From positions 1-6,418 of the forward strand of contig DRHD01000114.1 of NCBI GenBank assembly GCA_011049795.1: a stretch of 6,418 nucleotides of DNA, read 5' to 3'. Below the pieces are notes generated by a model, which worked only from the letters and a program-made list of their open reading frames with translations, was not told the DNA's origin and searched no databases. Source of the stretch: Porticoccus sp. (lineage in GTDB: Bacteria > Pseudomonadota > Gammaproteobacteria > Pseudomonadales > Porticoccaceae). Position 1 is the first letter of the stretch. Each line of letters starts with the position of its first letter. This document shows positions 1 through 6,036 of this stretch, one piece after another. The position numbers were made by a program, and so were the translations under genes.

Positions 1-799
1 AACCTAACCCAACCAGTATCAAACTCAGGGGGCCAACCATAAACAGCCCCACATAAAAAATTGCTAACCAATGGCCACCCAGTTGGTAAAACGCCACTGC
101 GTAGTGCACTAATGCGATACCGCCCAACAATAGCGGCAACCCCAATAACCCAGCCCAACTCGAATACTCGTGAGGGGCAAAGTAACAAACAGCTACACCA
201 ACAAACAGAGCGGCTGCCGACACCGGATCAAAGCGTAGCTGGTGAAATTCCAACTGAAATCCACCCGGGTTACAAAGCATTGCCTGCCACCAGCGACCTA
301 ACACCAGACAAACAACCGAGGTTAGCGCAATCACATAACCAATGACGCCCAACAAAAAGGTACGGCCTGGTACAAACGCATTCTCTTGTTCCTGTTGCAC
401 CTGACTAAACAGGTTGGTAACAATCAGCTCAAGTGCATCTGCCTGCTCGGTAAACAGTACATCGAGTACCTTTGCTGCAAGCCCACTGACAATCAAAATA
501 AATATCAGTGTGCGAGACCACGAAGCACTCAACCTCAAGAGTTCCGATGCAGCCAATACTACTATCAAACCAGCGATGGAAGAGAGTGTAATCATCGGGC
601 TGAGGTCGCTGACATAGTAAAATGTTATCAGCAACGGCAACAGCGCCCAAAGCATGATTAGCGCTCCCTCTGACAACCCCTTATTCAGAGTCACCAGACT
701 GATAGCAGCTGGACTAACCAGTGGCACTAAACTACCAAAAAGTGCTACCAGGGCAGCCTGTAGACGCCCACGTACAATAAACTCAGCCAGGGCGCGCAT
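1..799 (-). CDS. YybS/DUF2232-like polytopic membrane protein (3' end beyond window)
   Basis: An open frame of 266 codons runs without a stop from ATG at 799 to the left edge, so the C-terminus is missing, probably by a few tens of residues. It is very hydrophobic, with about seven to eight predicted membrane segments (roughly residues 15-36, 46-64, 68-86, 96-116, 146-168, 193-207, 215-236 and 243-266). A polar stretch at 117-145 is followed by a conserved-looking GRWWQAMLCNPGGFQLEF block at 168-185. I recognise that block from the uncharacterised membrane protein lying between rpsR and rplI in Pseudomonas-type genomes; a YybS-like protein sits near rplI in Bacillus too. The start is 19 bases after the rpsR stop, with AGGTAGG seven bases before ATG. 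A GTG at 802 is a less well spaced alternative. It is probably cotranscribed with rpsF-rpsR, and rplI is expected next. The function is unknown; identity as a real gene is secure, the family name less so. Confidence 0.85.
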   Translation of the reverse strand, partial: MRALAEFIVRGRLQAALVALFGSLVPLVSPAAISLVTLNKGLSEGALIMLWALLPLLITFYYVSDLSPMITLSSIAGLIVVLAASELLRLSASWSRTLIFILIVSGLAAKVLDVLFTEQADALELIVTNLFSQVQQEQENAFVPGRTFLLGVIGYVIALTSVVCLVLGRWWQAMLCNPGGFQLEFHQLRFDPVSAAALFVGVAVCYFAPHEYSSWAGLLGLPLLLGGIALVHYAVAFYQLGGHWLAIFYVGLFMVGPLSLILVGLG

Positions 800-818
800 C
801 ACGAGGCCTACCTATAAA

Positions 819-1046
819 TTACTTGTGGCTGTCCGTGTAGGGCAGCAGAGCCAGGAAGCGAGCGCGTTTAACAGCGGTTGCTAGCTGACGTTGGTATTTG
901 GCTTTAGTGCCTGTAATACGACTCGGTACGATTTTTCCAGTTTCGGAAACATACTGCTTCAGCATATCCAGATCTTTGTAATCGATCTCGTCAGCACCTT
1001 CCTGACTAAAACGGCAAAACTTACGACGACGATTAAAACGAGCCAT
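819..1046 (-). CDS. rpsR: 30S ribosomal protein S18
   Basis: The 75-residue product has the full usual length of bacterial S18. It matches the family end to end: N-terminal basic [10 protein letters not shown], then [11 protein letters not shown], the signature [29 protein letters not shown], and a short polar end. S18 binds the central domain of 16S rRNA on the 30S platform as a heterodimer with S6. The ATG lies only three bases after the rpsF stop, and its Shine-Dalgarno (AAAGGGGA) is inside the last codons of rpsF, so translation of the two genes is probably coupled and kept near 1:1. There is no priB gene between rpsF and rpsR, unlike in Escherichia coli and as in Pseudomonas. The conserved Cys11 is the only cysteine. 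Confidence 0.98.
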   Translation of the reverse strand: MARFNRRRKFCRFSQEGADEIDYKDLDMLKQYVSETGKIVPSRITGTKAKYQRQLATAVKRARFLALLPYTDSHK

Positions 1047-1049
1047 GAA

Positions 1050-1577
1050 TTATTCCCCTTTTTCCGCGGTTTCATCGGTAGTTTTTTCTACCGGTGCAGC
1101 AACTTTTTCTACTGGGGCTTCAGCAACGACTGCTTCTTCTGAGGCTACAGGTGTTTTCTGAGCTTCACTCGCAGCACTTTCGGGCTTGGCTTCAGTACGC
1201 TCTTCGCGCCTAGGCTTTTCCTCGGTACGATGATCACGACGCTCAGACCTGTCAGACTTTTCAGCCTTCATGATATAAGACTCAGTAGTGATTGCTTCTG
1301 ATTCGCTAAATACAACGCTGCGAATAACTGCATCGTTGTAACGGAAATTGGAATTCAGCTCATCCAATACATCCTGATTACATTCAATGTTCATCAGCAC
1401 ATAGTGGGCTTTGTGAATTTTGTTGATAGGGTATGCCAAATGACGGCGACCCCAATCTTCTAGACGATGAACCTTACCCTCACCACCAGTAATGGTAGTA
1501 GTGTAACGCTCAATCATGCCCGGAACCTGTTCGCTTTGGTCCGGGTGAACCATAAATACGATTTCGTAGTGACGCAT
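1050..1577 (-). CDS. rpsF: 30S ribosomal protein S6, with extended C-terminal tail
   Basis: Residues 1-100 are a typical S6 fold and nearly identical to the enterobacterial protein at the start ([20 protein letters not shown]), continuing through [30 protein letters not shown]6 pairs with S18 and binds the 16S rRNA central domain. The total of 175 residues is about 40 longer than the E. coli protein (131-135). From about residue 104 the chain is low-complexity: first a mixed-charge Arg/Glu/Lys part (104-132), then an Ala/Glu/Pro/Val part with two copies of APVEK (154-158, 161-165), ending in AEKGE. In E. coli the S6 C-terminus is glutamylated by RimK; here the last residue is Glu, but preceded by Gly rather than Glu. 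ATG at 1577 has a strong GAGGAGG Shine-Dalgarno four to five bases upstream, which also forms part of the regulatory leader described separately. First gene of the rpsF-rpsR-membrane protein operon. Confidence 0.97.
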   Translation of the reverse strand: MRHYEIVFMVHPDQSEQVPGMIERYTTTITGGEGKVHRLEDWGRRHLAYPINKIHKAHYVLMNIECNQDVLDELNSNFRYNDAVIRSVVFSESEAITTESYIMKAEKSDRSERRDHRTEEKPRREERTEAKPESAASEAQKTPVASEEAVVAEAPVEKVAAPVEKTTDETAEKGE

Positions 1578-1629
1578 TGTGCCTCCTCACGGGTTAGTAG
1601 TTGCTCGCCCCATGCGATGCAACAAGGAG
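1578..1629 (-). promoter_or_regulatory. rpsF mRNA leader, S6:S18-complex binding motif
   Basis: Read on the minus strand, CTCCTT (1629-1624) can pair with GAGGAG (1588-1583), which is the rpsF Shine-Dalgarno. Enclosed is a nine-base-pair hairpin: GTTGC (1623-1619), a bulged A, TCGC (1617-1614), loop ATGGG (1613-1609), then GCGA and GCAAC (1608-1600). The 3' side between hairpin and outer stem, 1599-1589, is unpaired and contains CCG (1592-1590). A CCG in a bulge flanked by a stem and a hairpin is the published description of the S6:S18 binding motif in rpsF leaders, mimicking the 16S rRNA site. Binding would stabilise the outer stem and block initiation, giving feedback on the operon. The loop ATGGG could also pair with CCCGT (1593-1589), offering an alternative pseudoknot state. 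The fold is drawn by hand, not computed. Confidence 0.75.
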
Positions 1630-1651
1630 TTATTGACCCAATATAGATCAA

Positions 1652-1688
1652 GGGCGCGCATTTTACGGGGATAAGGGGGGCATTTCAA
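1652..1688 (-). promoter_or_regulatory. Sigma-70-type promoter of the rpsF operon
   Basis: On the minus strand a -35 box TTGAAA (1688-1683) and a -10 box TAAAAT (1665-1660) are separated by exactly 17 bases. Each matches the consensus at five of six positions or close to it. The stretch after the -10 is GCGCGCCC, a GC-rich discriminator of the type found at promoters inhibited by ppGpp and DksA, as is usual for ribosomal protein operons. Transcription would begin near 1652-1653, giving a leader of about 75 bases that contains the whole S6:S18 binding structure. The boxes are seen directly; stringent control is inferred from the discriminator. Confidence 0.7.
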
Positions 1689-1735
1689 GTCACAAGCACA
1701 GGGTTTTTCAGTATATGCCCTCACGAAGAACAAGC

Positions 1736-1741
1736 TATGAT
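1736..1741 (+). promoter_or_regulatory. Possible -10 box for the DUF3012 lipoprotein gene
   Basis: TATGAT matches the sigma-70 -10 consensus at five of six positions and lies about 40 bases before the lipoprotein start at 1782. No good -35 box is found 16-18 bases upstream, and there is no TGN extension. It is therefore only a candidate. It overlaps the ATG codons at 1737 and 1740, which would argue that those are not used as starts. Confidence 0.25.
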
Positions 1742-1781
1742 GTGTTCACTAAAAAAAGTACTTGTCTACAAAGAGAAAAAA

Positions 1782-1943
1782 ATGAAAAAACTTTCGTTAC
1801 TACTCGCCACAATATTTGTTCTATCTTTAGTAGGCTGCACAAAAGTGGGCAGCGAAGCCTGGTGTGTAGACATGAAAGAAAAGCCAAAAGGCGATTGGTC
1901 CACAAACGAAGCCGGTGACTTCGCCAAGCACTGCGTATTTTAA
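1782..1943 (+). CDS. Small DUF3012-type lipoprotein
   Basis: The 53-residue product begins with MKK, has a hydrophobic segment (residues 4-17) and a lipobox LVGC with Cys19 as the predicted lipidation site. This gives a mature peptide of only 35 residues tethered to a membrane. The mature part GSEAWCVDMKEKPKGDW...NEAGDFAKHC resembles the DUF3012 family of short gammaproteobacterial lipoproteins. Cys28 and Cys51 could form a disulfide in the periplasm. The start at 1782 was chosen because it gives a proper signal peptide; starts at 1737 or 1740 would put a charged extension in front of it. The Shine-Dalgarno is weak (AGAG in an A-rich run). It stands alone on the plus strand, divergent from rpsF and convergent with the phosphatidyltransferase gene, whose stop is 12 bases away. 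The function is unknown. Confidence 0.85.
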   Translation: MKKLSLLLATIFVLSLVGCTKVGSEAWCVDMKEKPKGDWSTNEAGDFAKHCVF

Positions 1944-1955
1944 GTAACCTTCTAT

Positions 1956-2588
1956 CTATTGTTGGGCGTTATCGGGCAGGCTGGATTGATACTCAGCCTG
2001 CCCAGTACTATGCACTCCACGAGCAATAGCTGCTGCTTGCCAAAAACCAATGATATCTCCCTGCCAACGAGGCAGAATCGACGTAATAATCACCTGCTCC
2101 AGTGCCACCCAGATATAGAATAATAATACCGCACGGAACATGAGCGAGTTATCCCAGATGGAAGCAACAAAATAGGCAGGAGCGATACTGATAGCGGCAA
2201 TTTTAGCCGCTAGCGTATGGTAACTGGGAAAACAATGAAATCTCATCATGCACACTAGCAGCGGTACAATCCATGAGCTAAAGGCAAAGACTAAGTAGCT
2301 CGACTCTCGCTCAAACGTCTCCGGCCAAATGAGCTTCAAGCCCAACAACATAACAGCATAGGTAATTAAATCCGCCCAGCTGTCGAGACGGGTACCGAAT
2401 TCGGTGACCTGCCCCAAGCGACGCGCCAAATAACCATCAAGTGCATCAGTAAATAGCGAGAACGCCAGCACCCATAAAAAGACATCCGCTTTTTTCTCAA
2501 TGGCCAAGAGAACCAGAACAGGGACTAATGCCACCCTGATAGCACTGATCACATTAGGCAAATTCACCACGAGATTCTGGGTTGCCAC
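1956..2588 (-). CDS. CDP-alcohol phosphatidyltransferase family membrane protein
   Basis: The 210-residue product carries the complete family signature D-x2-DG-x2-AR-x8-G-x3-D-x3-D at residues 48-73 (Asp48, Asp51, Gly52, Ala55, Arg56, Gly65, Asp69, Asp73). In this family those aspartates bind the metal ions and CDP-linked lipid donor, and the last one acts in catalysis. Predicted membrane segments lie at about 14-30, 34-47, 74-89, 97-115, 127-145 and 149-172. The N-terminal NLPNVISAIRVALVPVL is typical of PgsA-like enzymes. It would transfer a phosphatidyl group from CDP-diacylglycerol to an alcohol at the inner membrane; the acceptor cannot be read from sequence. The protein is longer than E. 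coli PgsA (182), with a polar C-terminal tail from about 190. The start is GTG at 2588, the only usual start codon before an upstream in-frame stop, but no clear Shine-Dalgarno precedes it. It follows rlmB by 90 bases on the same strand and has no known link to ribosome genes. Confidence 0.88.
   Translation of the reverse strand: MATQNLVVNLPNVISAIRVALVPVLVLLAIEKKADVFLWVLAFSLFTDALDGYLARRLGQVTEFGTRLDSWADLITYAVMLLGLKLIWPETFERESSYLVFAFSSWIVPLLVCMMRFHCFPSYHTLAAKIAAISIAPAYFVASIWDNSLMFRAVLLFYIWVALEQVIITSILPRWQGDIIGFWQAAAIARGVHSTGQAEYQSSLPDNAQQ
1974..2003. repeat. Perfect 10-bp inverted repeat, 10-base loop
   Basis: GGGCAGGCTG (1974-1983) and CAGCCTGCCC (1994-2003) are exact reverse complements around a ten-base spacer. 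The GC-rich stem would be stable in RNA from either strand. It lies in the last codons of the phosphatidyltransferase gene and 30 bases after the stop of the convergent lipoprotein gene. Neither side is followed by a T-run, so it is not a canonical intrinsic terminator, though it could stop or protect the ends of the two convergent transcripts. Confidence 0.75.
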
Positions 2589-2678
2589 CTGATTGTTCTG
2601 GATGACCCTGTCTTTAATTACTTTGCCGTGTTTGATTTCTCTTATCCCTATCGTGGCTTGTGCTGTACATTATTGTTT

Positions 2679-3449
2679 TTACTGCTGTCTTTGCCGTACT
2701 GCTTCAAATAAACAGATGCCAGTGGCAACAGACACATTGAGACTGCTCACCGTCCCAGCCATGGGCAGCTTGACCAATAGATCACAGTATTCTCGCGTGA
2801 GGCGCCGCAAACCTTTCTCCTCTGCCCCCATCACCAGCGCTAACGGCCCTTTGAGGTCAACATCATAAACTAACTGCTCTGTCTCACCTGCGGTGCCCAC
2901 AATCCACAACCCTTGTTGTTGCAGTTGTTTTAGCGTTCGGGAAAGGTTGGTAACCACCACCAGTGGCACTGCTTCCGCTGCACCACAGGCAACCTTTTGT
3001 ACCGTAGGCGTAATACCCACGGAATTGTCTTTGGGTACGATCACAGCATGAATGCCAGCGGCATCTGCCGACCGCATACAAGCACCTAGATTGTGTGGGT
3101 CTGTAACACCATCGAGCACCAGCAAAAAAGGAGGCTGGTCGAGATGTTGCAACAACTCTAAGAGATAGTTTTCATCCTGAACGTCTGCACCCTGGCAAAG
3201 TGCGGCCACTCCCTGATGTCGACCACTGGCCAGTGAATCCAGATCAGAGCGAAGCACCCAGGTTACGGGGATTTCCTGCTGCTCAGCCAAGTTTAGAATT
3301 TTTTTCAGTCGCTGGTCATCTCTGCCTTTTTGTACCCGTATCTCTTGAACCTTGCTCGCTGAGGTTTTAAGAATGGCATGTACCGCATGCAAACCAAATA
3401 GCCATTCACAATCATTATTATTGGCCTTATGTATTTCTTTCTTTGTCAT
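2679..3449 (-). CDS. rlmB: 23S rRNA (guanosine(2251)-2'-O)-methyltransferase
   Basis: The 256-residue product is a SpoU-class SPOUT (trefoil-knot) methyltransferase that uses S-adenosylmethionine to methylate the 2'-O of G2251 in the P-loop of 23S rRNA. The N-terminal substrate-binding domain (about 13-90) begins EWLFGLHAVHAIL. Motif 1 is LVLDGVTDPHNLGACMRSADAAG, with Asn120 and the catalytic Arg126. Motif 2 is LALVMGAEEKGLRRL (203-217), and motif 3 is PMAGTVSSLNVSVATGICLFE (229-249). Length is close to the E. coli enzyme (243), with a slightly longer N-terminus. ATG at 3449 is preceded directly by TTG at 3452; a weak GTGGA lies upstream and suits the TTG at least as well, so the exact start is open by one codon. 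It follows rnr by 34 bases with no terminator between them, so the two are probably one transcript. Confidence 0.97.
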   Translation of the reverse strand: MTKKEIHKANNNDCEWLFGLHAVHAILKTSASKVQEIRVQKGRDDQRLKKILNLAEQQEIPVTWVLRSDLDSLASGRHQGVAALCQGADVQDENYLLELLQHLDQPPFLLVLDGVTDPHNLGACMRSADAAGIHAVIVPKDNSVGITPTVQKVACGAAEAVPLVVVTNLSRTLKQLQQQGLWIVGTAGETEQLVYDVDLKGPLALVMGAEEKGLRRLTREYCDLLVKLPMAGTVSSLNVSVATGICLFEAVRQRQQ

Positions 3450-3469
3450 CAATCAAATTCCACTAACAA

Positions 3470-3481
3470 GACACCCCGCCA
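3470..3481. repeat. 12-bp direct repeat, copy before rlmB
   Basis: GACACCCCGCCA on the plus strand occurs here, between rnr and rlmB, and again identically at 6025-6036 in the leader of rnr. In the transcribed (minus) sense it reads TGGCGGGGTGTC, 20 bases before the rlmB ATG. It may be coincidence or a shared site. Confidence 0.5.
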
Positions 3482-3483
3482 AA

Positions 3484-5976
3484 TCAACTTTTTGGGGAGG
3501 AGGGTTTCCTTTGTCGGGGTTTTTTTCTGGATGTCTTCCCCTTCGTTTTTTTACCCGACTTTTCTGAAGAGGTTTTCCCTGAAGAAGCTTTTCCCGAAGC
3601 GGCTTTCCTGCCACGACGGGGCTTTTCACCTGTTTTTTTCGATGATGTCTTTTTTATCTTGGACTTAGGCTTGGATTTTTCACTCTTTGCCGCTAATTCA
3701 AGTGCTTTAGGGCTTACATGGCTATCTTTCTTTCCCTTTCCCTTCCCCTCCTCAGCCAGATCAAAATCTATTTTTCGTTCATCCAGATTAACCCTGCTAA
3801 CCCGCACTTTTAATTTGTCGCCAAGCCGGAATGTCCGGTGAGTCCGCTCACCAATTAAACGATGATGTGCCGCTTCATAATAGTAGTAATCCTTGGGCAA
3901 GCCGGTAATGTGTACCAACCCTTCGATATACATATCCACCAACTGAACAAACAGACCAAAACCGGTTACCGAAGCGACCACACCCTCATACTCTTCGCCA
4001 ACTCGTGACAGCAGGTATTCACACTTGAGCCAATTCACCACATCTCGAGTTGCCTCATCGGCCCGGCGCTCGGTCATTGAGCATTGTTCGCCGCCAGTGA
4101 CTAGCCACGCTTTATCGTAGGGGTAAATCTGGCTGGGACGTAATACCGGCGCACCCACAACCTTTTTCACAGAGGTTGCCCGCGCTTTCCTGCGGACCAA
4201 GTATCGAATAGCCCGGTGTACCAGTAAGTCCGGATATCGCCTGATTGGAGAGGTGAAATGGGTATAGGCTGGGTAGTTCAATCCAAAATGCCCGTTATTT
4301 TCCGGCTCGTAGGCAGCCCGGTTCATGGAACGAAGAATGACGGTTTGGATAACGCTTGCGTCGGGACGCCCTGCCACTTGAGAGAGCACCCGCTGAAAAT
4401 CTTTCGGTGTGGGATCATCCCCCCCCGGCAGCCCCAACCCCAGCTCGCCGAGAAACTCTCTTAAATTAGTCAACTTCTCCTGTCGCGGGCCTTCATGAAC
4501 ACGATAGAGGCCGGGTAATTTGTTTTTATCTAACAAGGAGGCCGCACACACATTAGCGCAGAGCATGCATTCCTCGATCAGCTTGTGTGCCTCAGTGCGA
4601 TCAGCGGGGATAATTTGTTGTATCTTGCGTTCAGCATCAAATAGGATTCGTGTTTCCTGGGTTTCAAAATCTATGGCCCCCCTGATATTTCTGGACTGAC
4701 GAAACTTCAGGTAGAGTGCATAAAGATGGTCAATATGGCTGACCACCGCATGAAATTGCTTGCGAACACCGCTATCCTTGTCCCCTCTCTGGGCTATCAT
4801 CCCGGCAACCTGAGTGTAGGTCAGCCGAGCATGGGAGTGGATGATTCCCTCATAAAACTGAAATTTTGTTACCTGAGCATCACTATCCAGCGACATTTCA
4901 CAGACCATCGTCAGGCGATCCACATGAGGGTTTAGTGAACAAAGACCGTTGGACAGTTTTTCTGGCAGCATCGGTACTACATGCTGTGGGAAATAGACGG
5001 AGTTACCTCGCTTATAAGCCTCCGTATCCAAGGGGCTATCAACCGCTACATAGTGGGAAACATCCGCGATAGCGACATAGAGCTTCCAGCCACCCCGACT
5101 ACGGGGTTCACAGTAAACGGCATCATCAAAATCACGCGCATCTTCACCATCAATAGTGACAAAGGGTAAATGGCGCAAATCAACTCGGTGTTGAGCATCC
5201 TCCTCCGACACATCACTGGGAATAGCCTCCGCTTCTGAGAGCACTGCATCGGGCCAATCGCTAGGGATGCCATAGTTGTGAATGGCAATATCGATTTCCA
5301 TTCCAGGTGCAAGATGATCACCCATCACTTGAACAATACGTCCCGCAGGGAGATTGTGACGACTGGGCTGACTGGTCATTTCGACAACTACAATTTGCCC
5401 AGGCTCGACCTCGCCACGCTGATCGGCCGGAATCAAAATATCCTGGATAATCCGAGGATTGTCCGGGCGAACAAAATGGATACCACTTTCAATAAAAAAT
5501 CGACCTACCAGTGTCCGGGTGCGGTGTTCCACCACCTCGACAATGGATGCCTCTGAACGACCACGGCGGTCTATACCCGCAACCCGTACTAATACTTCAT
5601 CCCCATCCATGACTCGCCGCATCTGGCGGCTAGACAGGAATAAATCATCACCACCCTTAGCAGGAACCACAAACCCAAACCCTTCAGGGTGTCCGATCAC
5701 CCGGCCTTTGATAAGGTTCATTTTATCCAGAGGGCCATAGGCGTTGCGGCGATTACGAACAGTCTGCCCATCACGCTCCATAGCAGCAACACGGCGACGA
5801 AGTGCCTCACGAGCATCATCATCCTGCAGATCAAACGCTTTACAAAGCTCTTCGTAAGTCAGTGGGCCGATGCTCTGCTTGAGGAAGTCGAGAATATATT
5901 CCCTGCTGGGAATAGGATTGTCGTACTTGTCTGCCTCACGATCTGCGAAAGGGTCTTTATGGATATGTTTTTTCAT
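3484..5976 (-). CDS. rnr: Ribonuclease R, 3'-5' exoribonuclease
   Basis: The 830-residue product has the full RNase R architecture: N-terminal winged-helix domain (about 20-82), two cold-shock/OB domains (about 87-135 with GRVIGHPEGFGFVVP, and 155-225), RNB catalytic domain (about 267-595), S1 domain (660-742) and a Lys/Ser-rich basic tail (743-830). The active-site block TIDGEDARDFDDAV supplies Asp276, Asp282, Asp284 and Asp285, equivalent to E. coli Asp272, 278, 280 and 281. Tyr328 and the HFTSPIRRYPDL block (573-584) are also present. The enzyme degrades RNA processively, including structured RNA, and takes part in rRNA quality control and, with tmRNA, in degradation of nonstop mRNA. The E. 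coli protein has 813 residues. The ATG at 5976 has only a weak AGG seven bases upstream; MKK...DPFADREADKY matches the family N-terminus. It leads into rlmB and is divergent from the gene at 6245. No convincing promoter was found. Confidence 0.98.
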   Translation of the reverse strand: MKKHIHKDPFADREADKYDNPIPSREYILDFLKQSIGPLTYEELCKAFDLQDDDAREALRRRVAAMERDGQTVRNRRNAYGPLDKMNLIKGRVIGHPEGFGFVVPAKGGDDLFLSSRQMRRVMDGDEVLVRVAGIDRRGRSEASIVEVVEHRTRTLVGRFFIESGIHFVRPDNPRIIQDILIPADQRGEVEPGQIVVVEMTSQPSRHNLPAGRIVQVMGDHLAPGMEIDIAIHNYGIPSDWPDAVLSEAEAIPSDVSEEDAQHRVDLRHLPFVTIDGEDARDFDDAVYCEPRSRGGWKLYVAIADVSHYVAVDSPLDTEAYKRGNSVYFPQHVVPMLPEKLSNGLCSLNPHVDRLTMVCEMSLDSDAQVTKFQFYEGIIHSHARLTYTQVAGMIAQRGDKDSGVRKQFHAVVSHIDHLYALYLKFRQSRNIRGAIDFETQETRILFDAERKIQQIIPADRTEAHKLIEECMLCANVCAASLLDKNKLPGLYRVHEGPRQEKLTNLREFLGELGLGLPGGDDPTPKDFQRVLSQVAGRPDASVIQTVILRSMNRAAYEPENNGHFGLNYPAYTHFTSPIRRYPDLLVHRAIRYLVRRKARATSVKKVVGAPVLRPSQIYPYDKAWLVTGGEQCSMTERRADEATRDVVNWLKCEYLLSRVGEEYEGVVASVTGFGLFVQLVDMYIEGLVHITGLPKDYYYYEAAHHRLIGERTHRTFRLGDKLKVRVSRVNLDERKIDFDLAEEGKGKGKKDSHVSPKALELAAKSEKSKPKSKIKKTSSKKTGEKPRRGRKAASGKASSGKTSSEKSGKKTKGKTSRKKPRQRKPSSPKS

Positions 5977-6001
5977 GAAAGGGCCTAGATACGGCTAATG
6001 T

Positions 6002-6014
6002 TGGCTGGGAGCCA
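6002..6014. repeat. Short hairpin in the rnr leader
   Basis: TGGCT and AGCCA form a perfect five-base-pair stem around a three-base loop, 25 bases before the rnr start. It is small and may be chance, but would be in the 5' untranslated part of the rnr message. Confidence 0.35.
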
Positions 6015-6024
6015 GGAAACAATG

Positions 6025-6036
6025 GACACCCCGCCA
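6025..6036. repeat. 12-bp direct repeat, copy in rnr leader
   Basis: Second identical copy of GACACCCCGCCA (first at 3470-3481). In the transcribed sense it is TGGCGGGGTGTC, 48 bases before the rnr ATG. It partly overlaps the left arm of the inverted repeat at 6034-6075. Confidence 0.5.

Noticed and set aside
61..884. Several plus-strand open frames of 67 to 94 codons and a minus-strand one at 429-650
   Set aside because: They lie over the membrane-protein gene in other frames, and their products are rich in Gln, Thr, Pro or Cys with no domain-like pattern.
1047..1049. A priB gene between rpsF and rpsR as in E. coli
   Set aside because: Only three bases separate the rpsF stop from the rpsR start.
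1737..1781. Upstream ATG starts extending the small lipoprotein to 68 residues
   Set aside because: They would place a charged, Lys-rich stretch in front of an otherwise perfect MKK-type lipoprotein signal peptide, and a possible -10 box overlaps these codons.
1974..2003. Calling the 10-bp inverted repeat an intrinsic terminator
   Set aside because: Neither strand has a run of T after the stem, so it was listed as a repeat only.
2589..2678. Promoter or terminator in the gap between rlmB and the phosphatidyltransferase gene
   Set aside because: No hairpin with a T-run and no box pair with acceptable spacing was found in these 90 bases.
3352..5988. Many plus-strand open frames opposite rnr, and the minus-strand frame at 5046-5321
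   Set aside because: They are shadows of the unambiguous RNase R reading frame, which covers this whole region without interruption.
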